Assembly: GCF_001611795.1 (NCBI RefSeq)
Contig: NZ_CP015098.1
Coordinates: 2,914,001-2,978,000 of the forward strand
DNA: 64,000 nt
Direction: 5' to 3'
Source: Streptomyces qaidamensis
GTDB taxonomy: Bacteria > Actinomycetota > Actinomycetes > Streptomycetales > Streptomycetaceae
The notes beneath the pieces were generated by a model, which saw nothing but the letters and a program-made list of their open reading frames with translations, was not told the DNA's origin and made no database searches. Within the stretch, counting starts at the first letter, position 1; each line of letters begins with the position of its first letter. A program made the translations under genes and the position numbers. Positions 1-8,706 of this stretch are shown here, piece by piece.

Positions 1-1
1 C

Positions 2-652
2 TACCAGTACGACCCGCTGTCCCGGCTGTACGCGGCCCGGGAGGCACGGGAGGAACGGGGCGGTGTCGAGGACCACCTGCGCCTCGGCCCGCTCGGCACG
101 GCCCTGCTCCCCTACGACCGGCCCCGCACCCTGCTCGTCGACGAGATCGACAAGAGCGACCTCGACCTGCCGAACGACCTGCTGAACGTCCTGGAGGAGG
201 GCCAGTACGAGATCCCCGAACTGGTGCGTGCCGCCCGGCACTCCGGCGACGGCGCGGCGGAGGTGCTCGCCGACGGCACGGACACGCCGGTGACCGTCCG
301 CCGCGGCCGGGTCCGCTGCCGGGCGTTTCCGTTCGTCGTGCTGACCAGCAACGGGGAGCGCGAGTTCCCGCCCGCCTTCCTGCGCCGCTGCGTCCGGCTG
401 AAACTGCGCCGCCCCGGCCGGGACCAGCTCACCCATATCGTGCGGGCCCATCTGGACACGCCGAGCGGGGACGCGGACCGTCTGATCACCCGCTTCCTTG
501 AGCGGGCCTCCGGCGGCGAACTGGCCACCGACCAGCTGCTGAACGCCCTCTACCTCACGGGAGTGGCGGGCCTGGACGCCGAGTCCCGCGACGACCTCGC
601 CGAGCAGCTGATGCCGTACCTCAGCGCGGCGGCCGACGGCGATGGCTTCTGA
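2..652 (+). CDS. MoxR-type AAA+ ATPase, 3' part (5' end outside window)
   Basis: Carboxy-terminal part of an AAA+ ATPase; the start codon and Walker A lie upstream of the window. Visible are a Walker B segment (TLLVDEIDKSD), the following LLNVLEEGQYEIPE stretch typical of MoxR/dynein-like ATPases, a sensor-1 region (VVLTSNGEREFPP) and FLRRC, the likely arginine-finger region, then a helical lid. The last 11 bases overlap the start of the next gene, so the two are translationally coupled. MoxR ATPases usually act as chaperone-like remodellers of a partner protein; here the obvious partner is the large downstream protein. The ATPase family is clear, but its substrate is inferred only from coupling. 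Confidence 0.85.
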   Translation, partial: YQYDPLSRLYAAREAREERGGVEDHLRLGPLGTALLPYDRPRTLLVDEIDKSDLDLPNDLLNVLEEGQYEIPELVRAARHSGDGAAEVLADGTDTPVTVRRGRVRCRAFPFVVLTSNGEREFPPAFLRRCVRLKLRRPGRDQLTHIVRAHLDTPSGDADRLITRFLERASGGELATDQLLNALYLTGVAGLDAESRDDLAEQLMPYLSAAADGDGF

Positions 653-3600
653 CGGCGGACCCGGGCCGTCCCCGGTCGCCCGGCTGCAGGCGGCCCTGTC
701 GGCGGCGGGCGCCGCGCCGACCCCGCGGGAGATCGCTGAACTGCTGTGGCTGGCCGGACAGTTGGAAGCGCCGTCCGGCGAGCCCCGGACAGGCCGGCCG
801 AACGCTCCCGAGGCTCCCGTCACGCAGGGAGCGGCTCCCGGCCCGGACGAGCCGGCACCCGCCGCCCCCGCATCACCGCAGACCGCCGAGCCCCCCGCCC
901 CGGCCGGCCCGGGCCGCGTCCCGCTCCGCCTCCCCGCCCCGCGCTCCCCGGACCGCGCCGGCCACCACTCCGGCGGCGGATCGGCGCTCCTCGCGCCCGC
1001 GCCCCCGATGCTGCCCCACCCCCTCGCGCTCCAGCGCGCCCTGCGCCCGCTCCAGCGCAAGGTGCCCTCCCCGCATCTGCGCCTGCTCGACGAACGGGCG
1101 ACGGCCGACCGGATCGCGCGGCTCGGCGCCCACCCGGACGTGTGGTTCCCCGTGCTGCGGCCGGCGCCCGACCGCTGGCTGCGCCTGAACCTCGTGCACG
1201 ACACCGGCCCCACCATGCCGGTCTGGCGCCCCCTGGTGAGCGAACTGCACACGGCGCTCGCCCAGTCGGGCATCTTCCGCACGGTCACCCTGCACCCCGC
1301 GACGCCCGACGGCCGGGCCCGCCAGGTCCCCGTCCTCGACGACGGCCGCACGGCCACCCTCCTCGTCAGTGACTGCATGGGCCCGCAGTGGCGCCCGGGC
1401 GAGGCGGGCGAGCGCTGGTACCGCACGCTGCGGCAGTGGGCCCGTCGCATGCCGCTCGCCGTGGTCCAGCCCCTCCCCGAACACCTGTGGCCCACAACGG
1501 CGTTGCCCGCCGAGCCGGGTCTGCTGACGTCCCCGTCCACCGCGGCCCCCTCGGCGGCCCTCGCGTTCACCCCGTACGACGGGTCACCGCAGCCGGGCCG
1601 GGCCCTGCCGCTGCCGGTCCTGGAACCGGGCGCCCCCTGGCTCGCCCACTGGGCGGCCCTGCTCGCCGACCCGGGCGGCGCCCGGACACCGGGCGCGGTG
1701 GCCTGGCTGCCGCCGGCACCCGCACCGCCCGCCGAGCCCGCCCCCGACATCACCACCGCCTCCCCCGAAGACCTGGTCCTGCGCTTTCGCGCGACCGCGT
1801 CCCCGGAGGCCTTCCGCCTCGCCGGGCATCTCGCGCTGGCGGTCCCCTCGGTGCCGGTGATGCGCCTCGTCCAGCGCACTCTGGAGCGCGACCCGCGCCC
1901 CCAGCACCTGGCCGAGGTCATCCTCAGCGGCATGCTCACCTCCGCGCCCGGCCCGCCCGGCTCCTACGCGTTCCGGCCCGGCGTACGGGAGTTGCTGCTG
2001 CGCTCCCTGCCCCGCACGGCCCGCGGCCGGACCCGGGAGTTCCTCGAACGGGTCGGGGGGCTGATCGACGAGCGGGCGGGGCTCGCGGCCGGGGAGTTCC
2101 GGGCCGAGACGGACGGCGGGAAGGGTGATGCGGGTCCGGCGTTCGCGACGGTCAGCGAGGAGACCGTGCGGCGCCTCGGCGGGGAGACGCCGTTCGCGGG
2201 ACGGTACCGGCTGACCGGGCGGCGCGGCGGGGAAGGGCGCGTGTCCCGGGCCGTGGACGTCCGCACCGACCGGCAGGTGATCGTGCGCCGGTACCGTGAG
2301 CAGCCCGCCCCGCAGGAACGGTTCCTGAGCGAGGCGCGCGCCCTGGCCGGGGTCGACGATCCGCATGTGGTGAAGGTGCTCGACTTCGGAGTGGAAGGCG
2401 ACGTGCCCTACCTGGTGACGGAGTTCGTGGACGGCCTGACCGTCTCCGAAGTGCTCTCGGGCATCACCTTCCCGGCCTTCGCCCGCCTGGTGTGCCAGGG
2501 CATGGCAGGGCTGGAGGCCCTGCACGCGCACGGTCTGGTACGCGGGGAACGCGGGCCGGCCGGCCTGCTGCTGCGCCCCGACGGCACGGTGCTGCTCAGC
2601 CGCATCGCCCTGGGTGAGGAGTCCCGGAACAAAGCCCCCGAGGCGGACGTCGCGGAGTTCCGGTGGCTGCTCAAGCAGCTGGCCGCCGGCACCCAGGTGC
2701 CCGCCGAGCACCGGGAACTGCTCGAACTGATCGACCGGCACGAGCTGCCGGAAGCCGCCGCGTACGCCGCCCGCCTGCCCGCCCAGTGGCCACCGCCGCG
2801 CTCCTTCACCCTGCTCGGTCCCCTGCGCATCAGCGCCGGCACGCAGCCCGTGGAACCGCCCTCCCCCGAGGCCCGGGCGCTGCTGTGCATGCTGCTCCTC
2901 CGGCACGGCCGGCGCGTGCCCCACTCCGAACTGGCCGGCGGGCTGTGGGAGGAACCCCTGCCGGAGAGCGAGGCCGCCCACCGCCTCGACGCCCTGGCCG
3001 CGGAGGTCCGGCGGGTGCTGCCGGACGGCGGCCTCGTCGCCTTCTCCGACTCGTACGCCCTGCACGTGCCCGACGTGTACGTCGACGTGCTGCACTGCGA
3101 GCGGCTCCTCGCGGGCGACACCGGCGACCCCCGTCGCGCCCTCGGCCTCTGGTACGGCGACCCCCTCGACGGCGTCCCGGGACCGGCCGCCGCGGCCACC
3201 CGGGAGCGGCTGCGCACCCTCAAGGCGGTGCTGCGGTCGCGGCCGGAGGCCGCCGCCCCCACGATCCTCTTCGAGGCCGACGACCTCACCGGCCACCCCG
3301 AGGCCCGCATCACCCTCGAATACGCGGTGCACGAGATGCTCTCCCGCGGCGCGCTCGCCCCCCACCAGTTCGACGTGCGCGTCCGCGGCGGCGGCTACGA
3401 CGTCCACACCGAGCCCGGTACGTACCTCCTCCCGGTCCTGGCCGCCGTCCTGCGCGGCCTGCCCGAGGTCCTCACCGGGCTCGCCGACCCGCCGCCCTTG
3501 ACCGTCACGTTCTGGGACCGGCCCGCCCCGCCGCCCGAGCCGCCGCGCGTGCCCGCCGACATCCAGGTGATCGTCTCCCCGGACCTCTACGAGCAGTTCG

Positions 3601-4913
3601 CGGCCAGCTCGGCCGCCCAGGGCCCCCAGCGCTTCCAGCCACTCTTCCAGGACGGCGCCACGGACACGCCGCCCGTCGCCTGGTACTGCCCGCTGGCCCC
3701 GGCCACGACCCCGGAGCCCGGGGCCCGTGACCTGGTGCAGGGCCCCTTCATCACCCGCGACCTGCGCCGGCTCGGCATACCGGTCCCGGGCCGCACGGCC
3801 GTCGTCCACACCCGGCCCGACGGTCCGCTGACCCTCCTCAACCCGGCCCGGCCGCACGGCGACCGGCCGCCGGGGCTCGTGACGTACTACGAGGTGGACC
3901 TCACCACGCACCAGTCCCGTCACCGGGTCTCCCTGCCCAGTTCGGGCAAGGGCGCCTTCGCCGCCGCGGTCGAGCTGGCCTGGCACGTGGAGGACCCCGT
4001 CGCGTTCGTGCGGGCCGAGACCGGCCGGGTGTCCGACGTACTGCTCGGCCACCTGCTGGAGGCGGCGGCCCGCGTCACCCGGAGGCACCCGCTGCGCCGG
4101 GCGGGTGCCGCCGAGCGCGCGGTGAACGCCGGGCTGGGCCACTGGCCGGTGCCCGGTCTGTCGGTGACCGCGTCGGTGCAGCTCGGCCCGGAGGGCACGG
4201 CCCTGCCCGTACCGCAGGGGGCCGCACCCGCGCAGCGCCCGCTGCCGCAGCTCCTCGGTGCGGCCGAGACGGTCCTGGTCGGGTTCGACGGCCCGATGGC
4301 CCGCCTGTTCTCGGCGGGCACCGCCCGCGAGGCCGTGCTCGGTCTGCTCGCCCTCGTCGACGAGCACCGCGCGCCGCGGCACGCCCTGCCCGGCGCGGTG
4401 CGGGAGACGTTCGCCCATCCGCTGGACGTGCTCCGGGCCTTCGCGCGGGACCCGCTCGGGCCGCTGCTGCGGGAGCGTCTGGACGAGATCGAACTACGGG
4501 CGGTGCCGCACGCCCCGGCGACGCACAACTCCGCGCCCCTGGTCCGCACCCTGCACGCCTCCGGCCGCCGCGTCTGCGTGATCACGGACGTCTGCGCCGA
4601 GGCCGTCCCCCGCTACCTGCGGCCCTACGGCTCCCTGCCCCTGGCCGGCGTCCACGGGCGCGCCGAGGACCTGGCTCTGCTCACCCCGGACCCGGACTGC
4701 ATGCTGCGCGCCCTCGACGCCTGCGACGGGTCCGCGTCGACGGGCCTGGTGATCGGTTCCACGGTCGCCGAGCTGGCCGCCGCCCAGCGGGCCGGGCTGC
4801 GCTTCGTCGGCCTCGCCCGCAACGCCACCACCGAGCGCCGGCTGCGCGAGGCCGGCTGCGAAACCACGGTGACCTCCCTCGCACCGCTGCTGGAGGCCGC
4901 TCACTCCCTGTGA
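642..4913 (+). CDS. SAV_2336-like multidomain protein with pseudokinase, winged-helix and degenerate HAD domains
   Basis: A 1423-residue protein starting at the ATG that overlaps the ATPase gene. The proline-rich N-terminus leads into a region (about 110-490) resembling the Streptomyces SAV_2336 N-terminal family. Residues about 515-700 look like a Ser/Thr kinase fold (FAGRYRLTGRRGGEGR, VTEFVDGLTVSEVL), but VAIK lysine is arginine (VIVRRYR), HRD is replaced by VRGERGP and DFG is absent, so it is a pseudokinase. Residues about 720-860 resemble an AfsR/SARP winged-helix (SFTLLGPLRI to LWYGDPLDGV). About 870-1200 is unassigned. Residues 1205-1420 resemble a HAD phosphatase, but the nucleophile Asp is Gly (VLVGFDGPM) and motif IV reads GSTVAEL. 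Probably a sensing or scaffold component working with the coupled ATPase. Domain calls are by eye. Confidence 0.7.
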   Translation: MASDGGPGPSPVARLQAALSAAGAAPTPREIAELLWLAGQLEAPSGEPRTGRPNAPEAPVTQGAAPGPDEPAPAAPASPQTAEPPAPAGPGRVPLRLPAPRSPDRAGHHSGGGSALLAPAPPMLPHPLALQRALRPLQRKVPSPHLRLLDERATADRIARLGAHPDVWFPVLRPAPDRWLRLNLVHDTGPTMPVWRPLVSELHTALAQSGIFRTVTLHPATPDGRARQVPVLDDGRTATLLVSDCMGPQWRPGEAGERWYRTLRQWARRMPLAVVQPLPEHLWPTTALPAEPGLLTSPSTAAPSAALAFTPYDGSPQPGRALPLPVLEPGAPWLAHWAALLADPGGARTPGAVAWLPPAPAPPAEPAPDITTASPEDLVLRFRATASPEAFRLAGHLALAVPSVPVMRLVQRTLERDPRPQHLAEVILSGMLTSAPGPPGSYAFRPGVRELLLRSLPRTARGRTREFLERVGGLIDERAGLAAGEFRAETDGGKGDAGPAFATVSEETVRRLGGETPFAGRYRLTGRRGGEGRVSRAVDVRTDRQVIVRRYREQPAPQERFLSEARALAGVDDPHVVKVLDFGVEGDVPYLVTEFVDGLTVSEVLSGITFPAFARLVCQGMAGLEALHAHGLVRGERGPAGLLLRPDGTVLLSRIALGEESRNKAPEADVAEFRWLLKQLAAGTQVPAEHRELLELIDRHELPEAAAYAARLPAQWPPPRSFTLLGPLRISAGTQPVEPPSPEARALLCMLLLRHGRRVPHSELAGGLWEEPLPESEAAHRLDALAAEVRRVLPDGGLVAFSDSYALHVPDVYVDVLHCERLLAGDTGDPRRALGLWYGDPLDGVPGPAAAATRERLRTLKAVLRSRPEAAAPTILFEADDLTGHPEARITLEYAVHEMLSRGALAPHQFDVRVRGGGYDVHTEPGTYLLPVLAAVLRGLPEVLTGLADPPPLTVTFWDRPAPPPEPPRVPADIQVIVSPDLYEQFAASSAAQGPQRFQPLFQDGATDTPPVAWYCPLAPATTPEPGARDLVQGPFITRDLRRLGIPVPGRTAVVHTRPDGPLTLLNPARPHGDRPPGLVTYYEVDLTTHQSRHRVSLPSSGKGAFAAAVELAWHVEDPVAFVRAETGRVSDVLLGHLLEAAARVTRRHPLRRAGAAERAVNAGLGHWPVPGLSVTASVQLGPEGTALPVPQGAAPAQRPLPQLLGAAETVLVGFDGPMARLFSAGTAREAVLGLLALVDEHRAPRHALPGAVRETFAHPLDVLRAFARDPLGPLLRERLDEIELRAVPHAPATHNSAPLVRTLHASGRRVCVITDVCAEAVPRYLRPYGSLPLAGVHGRAEDLALLTPDPDCMLRALDACDGSASTGLVIGSTVAELAAAQRAGLRFVGLARNATTERRLREAGCETTVTSLAPLLEAAHSL

Positions 4914-5130
4914 CCTGAAGTGGATCCGCCGATTCCCTGCGACCTGAGCCAAACGGCAGGCCCGAGCGCCGAACCCCCCGTTCGGCGGCGCCCCGCCCGG
5001 CCCCCCAGGAAAGGCGGCCCGGCCCCGTCCCGCGCACGATGCGAAGGAGGCCCGCCGCCCGGCGGACCCACGTATGCGAGGCCCGCCACCTGGCGGCCCC
5101 CCACGGTCTGTGCTCTCGGGAGGACCTGCC

Positions 5131-6168
5131 ATGACCGCCAGTCTGGAGCAGTTGCGCCGCTGCCACTTCGCCGTCGACCTGGGAGCGGCCCGCACACGCG
5201 TCTACGTCAAGGGCGCCGGGCTCGTCGTCGACCAGCCGTCCGCCGCCGCCGTGAACACCCGCACCGGCGCGCTGATTGCGGTCGGTGAGCTGGCAGAGAA
5301 GATGACGGGCCGCACCCCGCACTACATCCGGGTGGTCCGGCCGGTCTCCGGCGGCACCGTCGTCGACATCGAGATGGCGCAGCGCATGCTGCGGCATCTG
5401 CTCGGTGACAAGATGCGCCGCGCGCTGCGCCGCAAGCCGATCCTGCGCGCCGCGGCCTGTACCCCGCACGACGCCGACCCGCTGGCCCAGCGCGCCGCGA
5501 TCGAGACGCTGGTCGGTCTCGGGGCCCGCAAGGTGGAGCTGGTCGACACGCTGATCGCCGCCGCCGTCGGCTGCGGGCTGCCCGTGGAGCAGCCCGAGGC
5601 CACGATGATCATGGTGTGCGGGGCGGCAGCCACGCAGGTGGCCGTGCTGTCCCTCGGCTCGATCGTCACGGCCGAGCGCATCCCGGTGGGCGGCGAGGCC
5701 GTCGACCAGGCGATCGTCCAGCACCTGCGTCACGAGCACGAGCTGATGCTTCCGAGCCAGTCGGTGCGGCCCTTGCAGCTGGCCCTGTCGGGCAACGGCC
5801 TCACCCCGCAGGGCCCGGCCTCCACGGAGATTCACGGCCGGGACGTCGCCACGGGCCTGGCCCGGTCCGTCCAGGTCGACACCGCGGCCGTCCGGGACGC
5901 CATCCAGACGCCGCTCACCGCGATCCTCGACGGCATCGGCAAGGTGCTGCGGGCCTGCCCGCCCGACCTGGTCGCCGACCTGGCCGACCGGGGGATCATG
6001 ATGGTCGGCGGCAGCGCCCTGCTGCCGGGCCTGGACCAGATGCTGCGGCAGGCGACCGGCATGCCGGTGCACATCGCAGAGCGCCCGGACGTGTGCGCCG
6101 TGCAGGGTCTCGGCGCGATGCTGGAGGGCAGGATCGCGCCGCTGGCGCTGGACCCGCTGGGCAGCTGA
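5131..6168 (+). CDS. mbl: MreB-like actin homologue Mbl
   Basis: Actin-fold protein of 345 residues. The N-terminus HFAVDLGAARTRVYVKG is the phosphate-1 loop of the MreB/Mbl family, followed by VGELAEKMTGRTP and the VRPVSGGTVVDIEMAQ segment; a second phosphate-binding region is around VCGAAATQVAVLSLG and GGEAVDQAIVQHL, and the adenosine motif is MMVGGSALLPGLDQML. MreB proteins polymerise under the membrane and guide wall synthesis; in Streptomyces they mainly serve sporulation and spore-wall formation. The ATG at 5131 is chosen because GGGAGGA lies about seven bases upstream; an upstream in-frame extension has no homology. It is shorter than a dedicated MreB and lies outside an mreBCD cluster, which fits Mbl. 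Confidence 0.88.
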   Translation: MTASLEQLRRCHFAVDLGAARTRVYVKGAGLVVDQPSAAAVNTRTGALIAVGELAEKMTGRTPHYIRVVRPVSGGTVVDIEMAQRMLRHLLGDKMRRALRRKPILRAAACTPHDADPLAQRAAIETLVGLGARKVELVDTLIAAAVGCGLPVEQPEATMIMVCGAAATQVAVLSLGSIVTAERIPVGGEAVDQAIVQHLRHEHELMLPSQSVRPLQLALSGNGLTPQGPASTEIHGRDVATGLARSVQVDTAAVRDAIQTPLTAILDGIGKVLRACPPDLVADLADRGIMMVGGSALLPGLDQMLRQATGMPVHIAERPDVCAVQGLGAMLEGRIAPLALDPLGS

Positions 6169-6181
6169 GGTTCGGCGCCGG

Positions 6182-7135
6182 TCAGCGGGCGAACCAGCAG
6201 CGCACGGTCGTCCCGCTGTCGCTCCGGTGCAGCCGCACCAGATCGGCGATCAGGTTGACCAGCAGGATCCCGCGCCCGCCGCGCTGGTCGCGGGGCACGG
6301 GCCGGCGTCCGGCCAGGACGTCCGCGAGGCGCCCCTGGTCGCGGACCTCGCACACCACGTACCCGTCCTCGGCCCACACCCGCAGCAGGCCCGAACCGCC
6401 GCCGTGCACCACGCTGTTGGTGGTGAGCTCGGCCGTGGCCAGGGCCAGGTCGTCCAGCTTCACACCGACGAGGCCGAGCCGCGCGCCCTCCCCGACGGCC
6501 ACGTGCCGGGCGTGGGGCAGGGAGTCGGAGTCGAAGGCGAACGACAGCGCCTCCGGCACGGGCTGCAGCGGCTCGTTGTAGCGGGTGACGACACCCTCGG
6601 GGGCGTACGCGTCGCTGCGCTGTTCCGCCCGGGAACCGGGGTGGATGACGGTGGGGTGGGTGGCGTAGGCGTCGGCGACGACGTGCTCGGGCAGCTGCTC
6701 GACGTCGTACGGGCACAGGATCGTCGCCGTACGGCCCCGGAAGGCGGCGTTGATGAGCGCCTCGTGCTGGGCGCAGGCCGGGTACTCGGCATCGGAGCGG
6801 CCGGCCCAGATCGGCTCGCCGATGATGCGCACCCGGCGGCCGGCCGGCTGGGCGTCGGCGAAGGCGCGCAGCACGCCGGGGATGATCCGCCCGGGGTTGC
6901 GTCCGGCCTCGCGCATGTCCAGGAGCCGCACGGCGGCGGCGTCACCCCCCAGCGCGTCCCGGATCAGGGCGAGGTTCTTGCCGGGTACGGCGACTGCCAC
7001 GGGTTCTCCGGCCTCCAGCCCTTCGCGTACGAAGGGCAGGGTGCCGTCGAGGTAGTCCTGCTCGTCCCGGTAGAAGAGCGCGGGGTGGACGAAGGGGTCG
7101 AGGGGCCCGAAGGGCTCGGTGACCGTGCTGGTCAT
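6182..7135 (-). CDS. MEDS-domain sensor with anti-sigma-type HATPase domain
   Basis: Protein of about 317 residues with two domains. The N-terminal half (HPALFYRDEQDYLDGTLPF, then EYPACAQHEALINAAF) resembles the MEDS/DcmR sensory domain. The C-terminal half is a GHKL ATPase of the RsbW type: N box ALATAELTTNSVVHGG, G1-like VRDQGRL, and a glycine-rich RGGRGILLVNL lid. Such proteins phosphorylate STAS antagonists or bind sigma factors. It is translationally coupled (ATGA overlap) to the STAS gene upstream, its likely partner. Start at 7135 is set by this overlap. No sigma factor is adjacent, so the regulated output is unknown. Confidence 0.85.
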   Translation of the reverse strand: MTSTVTEPFGPLDPFVHPALFYRDEQDYLDGTLPFVREGLEAGEPVAVAVPGKNLALIRDALGGDAAAVRLLDMREAGRNPGRIIPGVLRAFADAQPAGRRVRIIGEPIWAGRSDAEYPACAQHEALINAAFRGRTATILCPYDVEQLPEHVVADAYATHPTVIHPGSRAEQRSDAYAPEGVVTRYNEPLQPVPEALSFAFDSDSLPHARHVAVGEGARLGLVGVKLDDLALATAELTTNSVVHGGGSGLLRVWAEDGYVVCEVRDQGRLADVLAGRRPVPRDQRGGRGILLVNLIADLVRLHRSDSGTTVRCWFAR

Positions 7136-7545
7136 GATGTGGACACCTCGATTCCTTCCTGGCCGGGCCACAGCAGGTCCAGCGTGCGCCGCAGGGCGGG
7201 CGGGGGCCGGCGCACCACGAACCGCCGGCCGTCGCGGAGCTGTCCGGCGGCGGCCGCGAGCGCACCGGCGCCCGCGACGTCGACGAACGTCACGCCGGAC
7301 AGTTCGAGGTAGTACACGTCGTCATCCTCGCGGACAGCCTGTTCCAGTACGCTTTCCCAGATCGCACGTGTCGTCAGGCCGACCTCACCGGCCGCCCGGA
7401 CGCCCCGCCGTCCGGCCAGCGGAAAGACCGCCAGACCGGGCACCGGATCGCAAGGGCCGGTCGCCGACAGCTGCTGCCGAGTGTTCAAGCCCCTCTCCCC
7501 ACACTTCTGGACCACAGCGCTCTTACCCGTAAGGCAAAGGCTCAT
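7132..7545 (-). CDS. STAS-domain protein (anti-sigma antagonist-like)
   Basis: Up to 137 residues with a STAS fold: LAVFPLAGRRGVRAAGEVGL, LELSGVTFVDVAGAGALAAAA and FVVRRPPPALRRTLDLL. The residue position that is a phosphorylatable Ser/Thr in SpoIIAA-type proteins appears as DVAG, lacking a hydroxyl side chain, so classical phosphorylation control may not operate. It is coupled to the MEDS/HATPase gene downstream by an ATGA overlap. The start is uncertain: the ATG at 7545 has its purine tract directly abutting, whereas a TTG at 7488 has GGGGAGAGG at good spacing and would give about 118 residues. It runs divergently from the STAS-ANTAR gene. Confidence 0.75.
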   Translation of the reverse strand: MSLCLTGKSAVVQKCGERGLNTRQQLSATGPCDPVPGLAVFPLAGRRGVRAAGEVGLTTRAIWESVLEQAVREDDDVYYLELSGVTFVDVAGAGALAAAAGQLRDGRRFVVRRPPPALRRTLDLLWPGQEGIEVSTS

Positions 7546-7673
7546 TCCCCCGCCACGTGTGTAGTACGCCGTACGGCGGGCAGGCGCACCTCACACCGAC
7601 GTCCACGGGGGCGAGTGACGTCGTGCAGTCCGGCGAGACGAACACGACAGACGAGGACCGACAAGGCGGTGAC

Positions 7674-8372
7674 ATGACCTCAGCGGCATCACCACATCTC
7701 ACAGGAGGGCTGGACACCCTGGTCATCCCGGGCCGCGTCGACGCGGACCGCGCCGAGCTCACCCCCCGTGGTGAGCTCGTGCACGGCTGCGCGGACATTC
7801 TGATGAGAACCCTGGCCGGCCTGCCGGCCACGGTCACCCGGGTCGACCTGGACATGGCGGGCGTGCACTTCATGGACACGGCCGGCCTGCAGTTCCTGGA
7901 CGTGCTGGCCGACCACGGCCGGCAGCGGTCGCTGACGGTGACGACGACGAACTGGAACGGCCAGCCGCGCCGGATCCTGGAGCTGGCGGGCCTGGACACG
8001 ACCGATCCGCTGGCCGGTCCGGACACCTCCGGCGCGGTCTCCGCGGTGGCACCCGCCGCCCCGGCCCCCTCGGCGGTCGCCCTGGAACGCGCGGAGCGCC
8101 TGCACCTCCTGGAGGAGGAGGTCGAGCAGCTCCGCCAGGCCATCGCCTCCCGTCCCGTCATCGACCAGGCCCGGGGCATCCTCATGGCCACCCACGGCTG
8201 CACCTCGGACGAGGCGTGGCACATCCTGCGGGAGACGTCCCAGCTGTCGAACACGAAGCTGCGGGACGTCGCGGCGGCGGTGACCGCGAGCGCGGAAGCG
8301 GACGGCCCGCCCCCGTCGCCCGAGCTGTCCACGGCACTGAAGCGGGCCGTCGCGAGGCGCCGCCGGGGCTGA
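7674..8372 (+). CDS. STAS-ANTAR regulatory protein
   Basis: About 232 residues. The N-terminal STAS domain contains DLDMAGVHFMDTAGLQFLDVL, with a Thr at the usual phospho-site. After an alanine/proline linker, the C-terminal ANTAR domain reads LEEEVEQLRQAIASRPVIDQ, ARGILMATHGCTSDEAWHIL and NTKLRDVAAAV, the helix set that binds paired-hexaloop RNA antiterminators. The expected role is coupling a partner-switch signal to transcription antitermination. The ATG at 7674 precedes the conserved part; an upstream extension to 7557 is possible but low in recognisable sequence. The divergent neighbours are a MEDS/HATPase and another STAS protein, suggesting one signalling module. Confidence 0.82.
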   Translation: MTSAASPHLTGGLDTLVIPGRVDADRAELTPRGELVHGCADILMRTLAGLPATVTRVDLDMAGVHFMDTAGLQFLDVLADHGRQRSLTVTTTNWNGQPRRILELAGLDTTDPLAGPDTSGAVSAVAPAAPAPSAVALERAERLHLLEEEVEQLRQAIASRPVIDQARGILMATHGCTSDEAWHILRETSQLSNTKLRDVAAAVTASAEADGPPPSPELSTALKRAVARRRRG

Positions 8373-8466
8373 CGGGCAGGGGCCCGGGGTACCCGCGTGC
8401 CGGGGGCCGGTGCTCCCGCCCCCGGCGGGGTACCCGGCAGCCGACAGCCGCGCGAGGAGGTGCACG

Positions 8467-8628
8467 ATGAGCGACCACACCCCGTCCCAGGCCGAAGGCG
8501 ACCGCGACGACGAGCAGGACACGACCCCGCGTCCCACCCCGTCCCAGGCCGAGGGCGACCGCGACGACACGAGCGCCCAGGAAGAAGGCGACGGCGACGG
8601 CGACGGCGACCGGACGGATGCCGCATAG
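8467..8628 (+). CDS. small acidic repeat protein, 53 residues
   Basis: Unrecognised small protein starting MSDHTPSQAEGDRDDEQD. A strong ribosome-binding site, GAGGAGGT, sits about five bases before the ATG, the best evidence that it is expressed. It contains two near-identical copies of a TPSQAEGDRDD unit followed by an acidic GDGDGDGDRTD tail, so it is highly negatively charged and likely disordered. It follows the STAS-ANTAR gene by about 95 bases and may be cotranscribed. No function is proposed. The alternative is a fortuitous reading frame in repeated DNA. Confidence 0.55.
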   Translation: MSDHTPSQAEGDRDDEQDTTPRPTPSQAEGDRDDTSAQEEGDGDGDGDRTDAA

Positions 8629-8675
8629 AGAGGCCACAGAGAGAGGCCACATGGAGACGATGTGACGGGGAACCC

Positions 8676-8704
8676 GTAACTCTCCCACTACACAAGGGAG
8701 TTAC
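8676..8704 (+). promoter_or_regulatory. Hairpin occluding the ribosome-binding site of the next small gene
   Basis: An imperfect inverted repeat, GTAACTCTCCC then GGGAGTTAC, flanks a short loop. The right arm contains the AAGGGAG ribosome-binding site and ends three bases before the GTG start at 8707. If formed in the mRNA it would hide the site. The pairing is seen directly; any regulatory use is inferred. Confidence 0.4.
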
Positions 8705-8706
8705 TT

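Noticed and set aside
1584..4418. Long open frame of 944 codons on the minus strand
   Set aside because: It lies antisense to the well-supported multidomain gene, has repetitive Gly/Arg/Gln-rich composition and no recognisable domain; a common artefact of high-GC third positions.
4914..5130. A small gene between the multidomain protein and mbl
   Set aside because: The frame is proline/glycine-rich, lacks its own ribosome-binding site and contains GC-rich inverted repeats; more likely leader and promoter of mbl.
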